Positions 1 through 7,904 of a DNA stretch of 47,211 nt are shown here, piece after piece. Positions within the stretch are counted from its first letter, which is position 1, and the number at the start of each line of letters is the position of its first letter. The notes below the pieces were generated by a model, which was given only the letters and a program-made list of their open reading frames with translations, ran no database searches and was not told where the DNA came from. Made by a program: the position numbers and the translations under genes. Location: NCBI RefSeq assembly GCF_947500075.1, contig NZ_CANMQS010000014.1, forward strand, positions 1 to 47,211, given 5' to 3'. This stretch comes from an uncultured Sulfitobacter sp. GTDB taxonomy: Bacteria > Pseudomonadota > Alphaproteobacteria > Rhodobacterales > Rhodobacteraceae.

Positions 1-77
1 ACGACCGCAGCCTGTGCGTCCTCAGCCGCCGTCCCTTGTTGAAGAGTCGGTTGAGCAGCGCCATCCGTTTCGGATTG
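1..77. repeat. Terminal direct repeat, left copy (circle closure)
   Basis: These 77 bases are identical to the last 77 bases of the window (47135-47211). Both copies lie inside iorB and the reading frame continues across the join. The simplest reading is an assembler overlap at the ends of a closed circle, giving a unit of 47,134 bp. A real tandem duplication of exactly this size inside a gene is much less likely. Confidence 0.93.
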
Positions 78-1186
78 GCCTCCCACTTCGCCCCCATTTT
101 TGCAGGCATCAGGCTCGCCACTTCTTCTGCCCGAGGATGGAAAAACTCCGTCAGCTCCACCAGATTAGCGTCCTGCGCGCCCATCTCTCCCTTGATCCGT
201 TCCATGCGCGGCGCACGTGTTTTCAGATCTGCCACGCGGATGATGTCATCGTAAGCCATCGCGTTGGCGATATACTTCGCCGCTGTCGCACTCAGCAGCC
301 AATCGTGGCCCGCATCGTCGCGCGCGATCACGCCATCCAGACGGTCCAGATACACACCCCCATAGGCGCAATCCTGAAAATCCACGACCTTGGTCAGCCC
401 CGCCTGCGCCATCTCCTGCACCGGCTCCGGAAGGCGCTGAACCCGCATCAGCAGCGCCTCCCATTTGGTCATCTCGCTCTTTGGTCCAGCCAAGGACGGA
501 CGCGCCGGTCGCAGGTCCTTCTCAGGCACCGCAACACCGTTCTGCGCCGCATCAAACCCCACCGCAAAGGCCCGCAACGAAGGTTCCACCCCCTTGCCGC
601 CTGCGCGAATGGCCTCCTCAAACGCTTCCCGCGCGAACGGCAAGGCACCCGACCCCGCAAGCGCCCCGAACAGACTGGCCGAGATTACAGACCCCTGCCC
701 CACCGCCAGCGTCTCCATATCCGCGAGGATCAACTGTTGCGCGGCAATCTCCGCCGCCGCCCGCACCTCATCGGCGTCCGCAATCCCATCGCCCGGCGTC
801 ATCTTCTCCGACACCGCCAGCGCGCGATGGGTGGAGCCGATCAGCACCGTCCGGTCCGGCGTCACAAACCCCCGCATGATCGCGCGGCCCACTTCCATCA
901 TTTCCGAGGCGATCAGCACATCCACATCGCCGCCCGACGGGGCCAGCGCAAAGATTGGCATCTGATCCGACGCGGGCGTCATCTCAACATAATAAATCGT
1001 CGAGCCCGTCCGCTGCGCCACACCCGCCACGGAGGTCGCCTGACAGGCGTATCCCTGTGCCCGCGCGAGGCTCTCGATCCACCCCGTGAGCACGCCACCG
1101 CCCTGCCCGCCCACGGCCATCACCGCCAGCTTGATGATCTGACCCACCCGCGCGTCGGGCGTCTTCTGTGGCAGCGTCACGTTCAT
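1..1186 (-). CDS. iorB: Indolepyruvate ferredoxin oxidoreductase subunit beta (N-terminal part; continues at 47134)
   Basis: This is the beta subunit of a thiamine-diphosphate 2-oxoacid:acceptor oxidoreductase that turns arylpyruvates such as indolepyruvate into aryl-acetyl-CoA with the iorA product. The start is the ATG at 1186, which overlaps the iorA stop in an ATGA, so the two are translationally coupled. The N-terminus shows the gamma-type fold of the family with AVGGQGGGVLTGW near residues 23-35 and SVAGVAQRTGS shortly after. The C-terminal half is the long extension usual in alphaproteobacterial IorB. The frame leaves the window at base 1 and continues from 47134 down to 46785. The joined product is 511 residues, a normal length. 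Function is certain at family level; the true substrate is not known. Confidence 0.92.
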   Translation of the reverse strand, partial: MNVTLPQKTPDARVGQIIKLAVMAVGGQGGGVLTGWIESLARAQGYACQATSVAGVAQRTGSTIYYVEMTPASDQMPIFALAPSGGDVDVLIASEMMEVGRAIMRGFVTPDRTVLIGSTHRALAVSEKMTPGDGIADADEVRAAAEIAAQQLILADMETLAVGQGSVISASLFGALAGSGALPFAREAFEEAIRAGGKGVEPSLRAFAVGFDAAQNGVAVPEKDLRPARPSLAGPKSEMTKWEALLMRVQRLPEPVQEMAQAGLTKVVDFQDCAYGGVYLDRLDGVIARDDAGHDWLLSATAAKYIANAMAYDDIIRVADLKTRAPRMERIKGEMGAQDANLVELTEFFHPRAEEVASLMPAKMGAKWEANPKRMALLNRLFNKGRRLRTHRLRS

Positions 1187-3333
1187 GTGGGCGCCCCGTC
1201 CAGCCGCAGCCGTTTGGCATCGCGCCGCGTTTGCAGCCAACGGATCACACGCCCCCGCACACCTGCGCGCCAGCGTTCAAACCCACCGGGATTATGCACC
1301 ACATCCGCACGGTAAAACGACGGACACAGCACAGCGGCATCCGCCACTTCCCCGCAATTGCCACAGCCCACGCAGGTCTGATCAATATGCGCAATCGGAT
1401 CGTCGCGCAGCGGATCGTCCAGCCGTTTCAGCGACAGCGACGGACAGCCCGACAGCCGGATGCACGCGTGATCCCCGGTGCAGACATCACTATCCACCCC
1501 AAAGCGCGGCACATCCACGCGCCGCCCATCCTTGATGGCTTTGTTGCGAATGGGCTTCTCCCGCCGCTGCTTGTTCAGCATACATTCGGAGGAGGCGACA
1601 ATCACCTTCGGCCCCTTGAACTCCGTTGTTAGAGCCTCTTTTACCGTGTCGCGCACCTTGCCCACATCATAGGTGTGATCAATCTGCCGGATCCATTCGA
1701 CCCCCACCCCTTTCAGCGCGGCGCTGATCGGATTGTTCGTCGCCTTCGTATCATTATGCGCGCGGCTCGACAGAATGTCCTGCCCCCCCGTCGCGGCGGA
1801 ATAGTAGTTGTCGACGATCACCACGACATTGTCCGACTTGTTGAACACCATGTTCCCGATCGAAGAACTCAACCCATTATGCCAGAACCCGCCGTCTCCC
1901 AGCATGGAGATCGCGCGCCGCTCTCCCCCGCCGTCGAAGGCCGCATTGGCCGCAGGGCCAAGCCCGTATCCCATCGTCGCCCCGCCAATCTCAAACGGCG
2001 GCAGCGAGCCAAACAGGTGGCACCCAATGTCGCCCGTGATCTGGTGCTTGCCCAACTCTTCCTCGACCAGTTTCATCCCCGCAAAGATTGGCCGTTCCGG
2101 GCACCCCGTACAAAATCCCGGCGGACGGATCGGCACCGTCTTCGACAGATCCGGGATCGCCGGCTCCTCCTGATTGGGCGCGCGCACCTGCCCCGGCAGC
2201 ATGTCGGGTGCGGCCTGTTTCAAAAACGCCGTCACCCCGTCCAGCATCACCTGTCCGGTATACTCCCCCGCCATCGGCAACACGTCCTTGCCATAGAGCT
2301 TCAGCGTCTTGCCCCCGCGATAGAGGAAGGACGCCAGATGCTGCTCCAGATGCTCCGGCTGGCCTTCTTCCACGACCAGCACGTGTTCCTTGCCTTCACA
2401 GAAAGCGTCAAATTCGTCTCTAACCAGCGGATAGGTGACGTTCAGACAGTAAATCGGCACTTCCGTCTGCCCAAACACATCCGCCAGCCCCAGCCGCTGC
2501 AAAGCGCGGATCAGACCGTTGTACATCCCCCCCTGCACCACGATGCCTAGCTTGGCTTTGTCGGGTCCGAAGACCTCGTTCAACCCGTTCTCCATGATGA
2601 ACTTCTCGGCGGCCGGCCAACGGTTCTGCACCTTGTCCTGCTCGTGAACATAACTCCACGGCGGCAGCACGACCCGTTTGAAATCCGACTGCGGATTGGC
2701 AATCGCCTCCTTCACCGTCAGCGGCGGCGGCACGTTGTCCTTGGTCGCGAAACTCCCCGTCACGTGGCACGACCGAATGCGCACCATCAGCATCACCGGC
2801 GTATTGCTCGCTTCACTCAACTCAAACCCGTCTTTCACCGCCTTGGTGATCGACGGCAGGTTCGGGCGCGGGTCCAGCATCCAGAACTGCGACTTCATCG
2901 CAAACCCATGGGAGCGTTCCTGCATGATGGAACTGCCCTCACCGTAGTCCTCCCCCACGATGATCAGCGCCCCCCCGTTCACGCCCGAGGAACACAGGTT
3001 CGCCAAAGCGTCCGAGGCCACATTGACGCCCACAGGACCCTTGAACGTCACCGCCCCGCGAATGGGATAGTGAACACTTGCAGCCAACATCGCCGCCGCC
3101 GCCGCCTCGCTCGCATTCGCCTCAAACCGCACACCCAGCTCGCCCATCAGCTCCTCAGCATCGGCCAGCACGTCCATCAAATGCGAAATGGGCGCGCCCT
3201 GATAACCACCCACGTAGCCCACGCCGTTTTCCAGCAACGCCTTTGTAATGGCGAGGATCCCCTCCCCGGTGAACACATCCCCATCGCCCTTGCGCAGATG
3301 TTCCACCTCAGCCTTGAACGAGCGTTCTGCCAT
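1183..3333 (-). CDS. iorA: Indolepyruvate ferredoxin oxidoreductase subunit alpha
   Basis: The 716-residue alpha subunit carries the thiamine diphosphate and iron-sulfur centres for oxidative decarboxylation of arylpyruvates to aryl-acetyl-CoA with ferredoxin as acceptor. An N-terminal pyrimidine-binding domain (GGYQGAPISHL near residue 42) is followed by the CTGCPERP cysteine motif and a TPP motif beginning GDGGFWHNG. The last 100 residues hold two ferredoxin-like cysteine groups: C618, C624 and C630, then CVGCGNCGE with a later LCPS (C654, C657, C660, C670). It sits 33 bases after marR and overlaps iorB by four bases. Family members usually serve tryptophan, tyrosine or phenylalanine breakdown. 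On this plasmid the neighbouring cyclase-family hydrolase suggests an indole-type substrate, which is inference. Confidence 0.93.
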   Translation of the reverse strand: MAERSFKAEVEHLRKGDGDVFTGEGILAITKALLENGVGYVGGYQGAPISHLMDVLADAEELMGELGVRFEANASEAAAAAMLAASVHYPIRGAVTFKGPVGVNVASDALANLCSSGVNGGALIIVGEDYGEGSSIMQERSHGFAMKSQFWMLDPRPNLPSITKAVKDGFELSEASNTPVMLMVRIRSCHVTGSFATKDNVPPPLTVKEAIANPQSDFKRVVLPPWSYVHEQDKVQNRWPAAEKFIMENGLNEVFGPDKAKLGIVVQGGMYNGLIRALQRLGLADVFGQTEVPIYCLNVTYPLVRDEFDAFCEGKEHVLVVEEGQPEHLEQHLASFLYRGGKTLKLYGKDVLPMAGEYTGQVMLDGVTAFLKQAAPDMLPGQVRAPNQEEPAIPDLSKTVPIRPPGFCTGCPERPIFAGMKLVEEELGKHQITGDIGCHLFGSLPPFEIGGATMGYGLGPAANAAFDGGGERRAISMLGDGGFWHNGLSSSIGNMVFNKSDNVVVIVDNYYSAATGGQDILSSRAHNDTKATNNPISAALKGVGVEWIRQIDHTYDVGKVRDTVKEALTTEFKGPKVIVASSECMLNKQRREKPIRNKAIKDGRRVDVPRFGVDSDVCTGDHACIRLSGCPSLSLKRLDDPLRDDPIAHIDQTCVGCGNCGEVADAAVLCPSFYRADVVHNPGGFERWRAGVRGRVIRWLQTRRDAKRLRLDGAPT

Positions 3334-3366
3334 GATCTCTCTCCGAAACCTTGTTCGTGATACGTT

Positions 3367-3840
3367 TTAAAAATCGTGCTTGCGAATGTTGCGCAGGATG
3401 GTTTGCAGGGTGCCGACAAAGGCGCGTTTCTCGGCGTCGTCCACACCTGCGAACATCGCATCCGCCGCCCCCGCCATATGCGGCCACATCCGCTCATAGG
3501 CTTCGCGGCCCGCCTCCGTGATGAACACCCGCGTCGCGCGGCTGTCCCTTTCATCGGTCTCCCGCCGGATCATGCCGTTCTGGTCCAACGTGTCCAACGC
3601 CCGGCTCAGGGTCGATTGCTGCACCACCGCGTAGACCGCCAATTCCCGGATCAGAATGCCATCAATCACCGACAACACCGCCAGCGACCGCATCTGCGGC
3701 GTGGTCAATCCCAGCGCCGTCATCTCTGAAGACAGCGCGGCGTTGTACCGCCCGATGATACGGTTCATCAGATAGGGCGCGAAGTTCTCCAGCCCGATCT
3801 CGCCCAGCCGGGGCGGGTTCACCTTGTCCTGTTTGTTCAT
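3367..3840 (-). CDS. MarR family transcriptional regulator
   Basis: A 157-residue winged-helix repressor-type protein. The MarR core is clear: the recognition region VVQQSTLSRALDTLDQNGMI near residues 72-91 is followed by the wing residues RRETDERDSRATRVFIT. Such proteins usually bind short palindromes as dimers and are released by an aromatic or phenolic ligand. Its start overlaps the stop of the upstream FAD oxidoreductase gene by four bases and iorA follows 33 bases downstream. It is therefore inside the operon it probably controls, which would give autoregulation. The most likely operator lies in the divergent region 6195-6304. The ligand is unknown; an arylpyruvate or aryl acid would fit the operon. 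Confidence 0.9.
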   Translation of the reverse strand: MNKQDKVNPPRLGEIGLENFAPYLMNRIIGRYNAALSSEMTALGLTTPQMRSLAVLSVIDGILIRELAVYAVVQQSTLSRALDTLDQNGMIRRETDERDSRATRVFITEAGREAYERMWPHMAGAADAMFAGVDDAEKRAFVGTLQTILRNIRKHDF

Positions 3841-5399
3841 GCGCCCAACCCTTTCGCCAGATTGAAACCCGATCCGCCGCCCAACCCCGGTCCGGGATGG
3901 GTCGAGGCGCCGATGTGATGCAGTCCCTTGATCGCGGTGCCGTTGTTGACCTGCCCCGCATGGGGCCGCCAGACAAAGAACTGATCCAGCGTACAGGCCC
4001 CGCCATAGGGGTCCCCGCCCACAAGGTTCACGTTCATCCGTGCCAGATCAGCGGGGGAAAAGGCGCGGCGTTTCAACTTGATGGCGTCCCAGTTGCGGAT
4101 GTGGCTGCTCAGGATGCCTTCGATCCGGTCGGCAAAGGCCTCGCGCGTGGCCTTCGTCCACTCCGGCGTGGTCTCAATCTCTCCGGCCGCGTCGCCCTTG
4201 ATCAGCGTCGGCGCGTCGGGGATCTGCAACCACAGCAGCGCCTTGCCTTCGGGACAGCGCGTCGGATCCATGCGGTGTGGTTGCCCCACGCAGATGGTCG
4301 GCACGGCGGGCAACATCCCACGCTCTGCTTCATTGCTGGATTTGGAAACGGCATCGATCCCATCCGACAAATGGATCAAGGCCACATCCTCCAAGCCCTC
4401 CGCGGCCCATTCAATCGGACCGTCCAACGCGTAATGCAGCTGGAAATTGCCCCGCCCGTGGCGGAATTTCTTCTCCGGTCTGGGCAGCGCCGCATCCGCC
4501 AGCAGATCGTCGTAAAGCTGCCCCGGTGCGGTGCTGGCAATCACATTCTTGGCCCGAATGCCTTCGCCCGCCGTTGTCTTTACCCCGACGGCCTTGCCGC
4601 CTTCGATCACAATGCGCTTGGCCTCAACGCCGGTTCTGATCCGGCCGCCGTTGGCCTCGATCAGCCCCCGAAACGCAGCCGCCGCCTGCCCTGCCCCGCC
4701 TTTGACAACAGGTGCACCTGCCGCCTCCAAAGCAAAGGCAATCACCCGCGCCATCTGGCCACCGTAACTCGCCTCCGGCGTCAGCCCCACGTGCAACACC
4801 CAGGGTGCCCAGATCGCCTGCACGTCCGGGCTGGTATAGCGCGTTTCCAACCACCCGCGCGCAGGCTCCAACGCTTCGCCAAACCACGCCTTCAAAGGCC
4901 CTAACCCGCGCGTCCACGCCTGTTTGGCCAACAACATCGCCGTCCCGCGTGACCACAAAGGCTGACCCAGAAGCGCAAACAGAAACGGCGCATCCGCTTC
5001 CACGCCGCCCACGTCACGCCCATGCTGATCGCCGTCCCCTGCCCCACGCCCGTTGAATGCCGCCACATTCGCGGCACGGTCCATCGTCAAAACAAGCGAA
5101 GACCCGTCCGGGCGCAGCACGGCCGTGGGATGAGGGGAGTGGCAATACTCAAACCCGTGTTTGGCCAGATCCTCCCCCAGCGCCTCCTGCGCGGGACCGG
5201 TCATGAACAACACAAAGGTCGCGGCCATCACATCGTGATGATACCCCGGCAGCGTGACCTGATCGGAGGTATACATGCACCCCCCGATCCGGTCTTCGCG
5301 TTCGATCATCAGCACAGAATCGCCCTTGCGCGACAACATCGCTGCGGCCACCAACGCATTGATGCCCGTCCCGATGATCAGATGGTCGACCTGCGCCAC
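3837..5399 (-). CDS. NAD(P)/FAD-dependent oxidoreductase, phytoene-dehydrogenase-like
   Basis: A 520-residue flavoprotein of the broad phytoene desaturase/retinol-reductase-like group. It has an N-terminal dinucleotide fold (IIGTGINALVAAAMLSRKG, residues 8-26), the acidic end of the second strand (MIERE) with RIGG just after, and the C-terminal FAD-closing motif HHIGASTHPGPGLGGGSG. There is no signal peptide or membrane segment. It lies three bases after the cyclase-family hydrolase and overlaps marR by four bases, so it is an operon partner of iorAB. A second member of the same family (6305-7873) is transcribed divergently, and the two share length and C-terminal motif. The substrate cannot be read from sequence; carotenoid chemistry is unlikely without crt neighbours. 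Confidence 0.85.
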   Translation of the reverse strand: MAQVDHLIIGTGINALVAAAMLSRKGDSVLMIEREDRIGGCMYTSDQVTLPGYHHDVMAATFVLFMTGPAQEALGEDLAKHGFEYCHSPHPTAVLRPDGSSLVLTMDRAANVAAFNGRGAGDGDQHGRDVGGVEADAPFLFALLGQPLWSRGTAMLLAKQAWTRGLGPLKAWFGEALEPARGWLETRYTSPDVQAIWAPWVLHVGLTPEASYGGQMARVIAFALEAAGAPVVKGGAGQAAAAFRGLIEANGGRIRTGVEAKRIVIEGGKAVGVKTTAGEGIRAKNVIASTAPGQLYDDLLADAALPRPEKKFRHGRGNFQLHYALDGPIEWAAEGLEDVALIHLSDGIDAVSKSSNEAERGMLPAVPTICVGQPHRMDPTRCPEGKALLWLQIPDAPTLIKGDAAGEIETTPEWTKATREAFADRIEGILSSHIRNWDAIKLKRRAFSPADLARMNVNLVGGDPYGGACTLDQFFVWRPHAGQVNNGTAIKGLHHIGASTHPGPGLGGGSGFNLAKGLGA

Positions 5400-5402
5400 C
5401 GC

Positions 5403-6194
5403 TTAGCCTTTGGGCACAAGCGCCAAAGCCCGGATCGGAGAGCCCGTGCCGTTCTTGATCTTCAAAGGGGCCGCAATCAGGATCGCACCCTTTGCTGGCA
5501 GCTTGTCGAGATTGGCAAGCGACGCCAGACCAAAGCAATTGTCCCGGTGCAGCAGGTTATGCGCCGGATAGGGCGGCTCCATCCCGCCGGCCTGGCCCGC
5601 ATCCGTGCCAATGCACTGCGTGCCCCAACCGACGATTTTCTTGCTCAGCAGATACTCAATGCAATCCGGCGTCGGCCCCGGCGAATGCGGGCCGGTTTCA
5701 TCCGCGTTGAGGAACTTCGCCTCATCATCCACGCGGCTGTCCCAATCGGTGCGCATCACAACCCATTCGCCCGCCTTGATCTCTCCGTGCTCTTTCTCCC
5801 AGGCTTTCACGCCATCCGCGGTCAGCAGAAAATCCTCGTTCGCAGCGCTTTCGGCAGAACAGTCAATCACGTTGACCGGGGCCACCAGCCGCTGCACATC
5901 CAGACTGTCGGTATAGCCATCGGGATAATCCTTGCCCGTGATCCAATGGTGCGGCGCGTCAAAGTGGGTGCCCGAATGCTCCCCCAGCACCATCCAGTTC
6001 CAGGCAAAGAACGGGCCGTCGTTGTCGTATTCGGAGATCTTGTGAATCTCCACCTTGGGCGTGTTCTTGGCAAAATCCGGGGGCAGCTGCAGAATCGGTG
6101 TGTCCGGACCCAGAACACCGGAACAATCCACCACTTCCACCCCGCCCGAGGCCAGCATTGCACCAAGGCTGCTTACAACGTCAGTTGCGCTCAT
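5403..6194 (-). CDS. Cyclase family metal hydrolase (kynurenine formamidase/isatin hydrolase type)
   Basis: A 263-residue member of the cyclase superfamily of metal-dependent amide and lactam hydrolases. The signature GEHSGTHFDAPHHW (about residues 70-83) supplies the histidines and aspartate that bind zinc or manganese. Known members hydrolyse N-formylkynurenine, or isatin to isatinate in marine alphaproteobacteria. The ATG at 6194 has a strong GGGAGAAG ribosome site. It is the first gene of the minus-strand operon that includes iorAB, which favours an indole-derived substrate such as isatin or a formyl-anilide. That choice is inference: at about 263 residues it is somewhat longer than classical KynB (about 210), and the family also contains enzymes of quite different substrates. 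Confidence 0.85.
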   Translation of the reverse strand: MSATDVVSSLGAMLASGGVEVVDCSGVLGPDTPILQLPPDFAKNTPKVEIHKISEYDNDGPFFAWNWMVLGEHSGTHFDAPHHWITGKDYPDGYTDSLDVQRLVAPVNVIDCSAESAANEDFLLTADGVKAWEKEHGEIKAGEWVVMRTDWDSRVDDEAKFLNADETGPHSPGPTPDCIEYLLSKKIVGWGTQCIGTDAGQAGGMEPPYPAHNLLHRDNCFGLASLANLDKLPAKGAILIAAPLKIKNGTGSPIRALALVPKG

Positions 6195-6304
6195 ATCTCT
6201 TCTCCCTGAAACCCGCGATATGGTTCGCGGTTAAGTTGATGAATCAATGCTAGACAAGATTACATGCGTTTGCAATTATCTTATGGACGAATGGAAAACA
6301 CTGC
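6195..6304. promoter_or_regulatory. Divergent promoter region with candidate MarR operators
   Basis: This 110-base gap drives the cyclase-iorAB operon leftward and the FAD oxidoreductase-ABC operon rightward. It is clearly more AT-rich than its neighbours. It holds a short dyad TTGATGAATCAA (6236-6247) and a weaker one around TGCGTTTGCA (6264-6273) flanked by AAGAT and ATCTT. Either could be a MarR site. No protein-binding evidence exists, so the exact operator is a guess. Confidence 0.4.
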
Positions 6305-7873
6305 ATGACCACCAATCCAGATGCCGTCATTATCGGAGCGGGACATAACTCCCTCGCCTGCGCCTGCCACCTTGCGGCGCGCGGATGGAAAGTGGCGGTC
6401 TATGAACAGAACGCAGCACCCGGAGGCGCTGTAAAAACAGGGGAATACACCCTGCCCGGCTTCCGCCATGACTGGGCCGCGATGAACCTGTCATTGTTTG
6501 CAGGCTCTGCCTTTCATACCCAACACGCCGCTGAACTGGCGGGCCACGGATTGGGATTTGCGCCAACGGCGAATCCCTTTTCCTCCGTTTTCCCCGATGG
6601 CCGCTGGCTGGGCATTTCCAACGATCCGGCGCTGACCACCGCCCGTGTGCGCGGCTTTTCAGGCGCCGATGCGGACGCCTGGACGGCGCTTACCGCGCGC
6701 TTCCCGGCAGAGGCCGAAGCGATCTTCGGTGTCCTCGGCAGCCCGATGAATTTACGTGCATTTTCATCCTTAGGATGGAAGACGTGGCGCAAGCGCGGCG
6801 GCGGCGGCACCCTTGATCTTGCACGGTTTTTGATGATGTCGCCGCGCGCATGGCTCGACCAGACATTCGAATCCGACCATGTCAAAGCCACGCTTGCCGC
6901 CTGGGGGATGCACCTCGATTTCGCGCCCGACGTCGCAGGTGGCGCGGTCTTCCCCTATCTCGAAGCGATGGCGGGTCAGGCCTTTGGCATGGTGCTGGGC
7001 GCCGGCGGTGCTGACGCGATGACACGCGCCATGGTCAAGATGATCGAAGCGCGCGGCGGGGCGGTCCATTGCAACAGCCCCGTTGCCGGCATCAACCACG
7101 CCGCCGGGCGCGCCTTTGGCGTCATCCTTAAAGACGGCACGCTGATCGACGCGGAGAAAGCGGTGATCGCCAATGTCGCCCCCTCCGCCCTGCTGAAACT
7201 GACGGGCGGGTCCGGTGACAGCCGCCATGACACCGCGATGGAGAAATTCCAGCACGCCCCCGGCACGATGATGATCCACCTTGCGATGGACGCCCTTCCC
7301 GACTGGCCTGCGCCCGAATTGAAACGTTTCGCCTATGTCCACCTCGCCCCCTCGATGGACCAGATGGCGCGGACCTATACCCAGGCCAAAGCCGGATTGC
7401 TGCCCGATGAGCCGGTGATTGTCTGCGGGCAACCCACGGTTGTGGACCCCTCCCGCGCGCCTGCGGGCAAGCACGTGTTGTGGCTGCAAGTGCGCATGGC
7501 CCCCGGTCAGATCAAAGGCGACGCCAAGGGGGAGATCACTGCGACCAGCTGGGCCGAGGCTGCCGAACCCTTCGCGGGCCGCGCGCTGGATATCCTCGAA
7601 GGCTACGCCCCCGGCACGCGGTCGAAAATCCTCGCCCAGCACATCGTTACACCGGATATGCTGGAGGCCGACAATCCCAACCTCATCGGCGGCGATCAGG
7701 TCTGCGGCAGCCACCATCTGCACCAGCATTTCATGAACCGTCCCGCCCGTGGCTATGCGGACGGCACCACACCGATCAAGAACCTGTACCACACCGGCGC
7801 CGCTGTCTGGCCCGGTGGCGGCACGGGTGCGGGGCCCGGCACCCTGCTGGCCAAAAAACTCGCCGGAAACTGA
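6305..7873 (+). CDS. NAD(P)/FAD-dependent oxidoreductase, phytoene-dehydrogenase-like (second copy)
   Basis: A 522-residue flavoprotein of the same family as the product of 3837-5399. The N-terminal FAD fold reads IIGAGHNSLACACHLAARG (residues 9-27), followed by YEQNAAPGG and the C-terminal YHTGAAVWPGGGTGAGPG motif. It is the first gene of a plus-strand operon and is followed after 31 bases by the binding protein of a peptide-type ABC importer. This arrangement suggests it oxidises or reduces the imported compound or an early derivative of it. The presence of two family members on opposite sides of one promoter suggests either a heteromeric enzyme or two successive redox steps. No substrate can be assigned. 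Confidence 0.85.
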   Translation: MTTNPDAVIIGAGHNSLACACHLAARGWKVAVYEQNAAPGGAVKTGEYTLPGFRHDWAAMNLSLFAGSAFHTQHAAELAGHGLGFAPTANPFSSVFPDGRWLGISNDPALTTARVRGFSGADADAWTALTARFPAEAEAIFGVLGSPMNLRAFSSLGWKTWRKRGGGGTLDLARFLMMSPRAWLDQTFESDHVKATLAAWGMHLDFAPDVAGGAVFPYLEAMAGQAFGMVLGAGGADAMTRAMVKMIEARGGAVHCNSPVAGINHAAGRAFGVILKDGTLIDAEKAVIANVAPSALLKLTGGSGDSRHDTAMEKFQHAPGTMMIHLAMDALPDWPAPELKRFAYVHLAPSMDQMARTYTQAKAGLLPDEPVIVCGQPTVVDPSRAPAGKHVLWLQVRMAPGQIKGDAKGEITATSWAEAAEPFAGRALDILEGYAPGTRSKILAQHIVTPDMLEADNPNLIGGDQVCGSHHLHQHFMNRPARGYADGTTPIKNLYHTGAAVWPGGGTGAGPGTLLAKKLAGN

Positions 7874-7904
7874 TAAAAACAGACACCAATAAGGGAGAAA
7901 TCAC

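Noticed and set aside
14..1315. Long plus-strand open frame of 433 codons opposite iorB
   Set aside because: Its product is rich in Arg, His and Pro with no family features, and it lies antisense to iorB, which has clear motifs and a coupled start.
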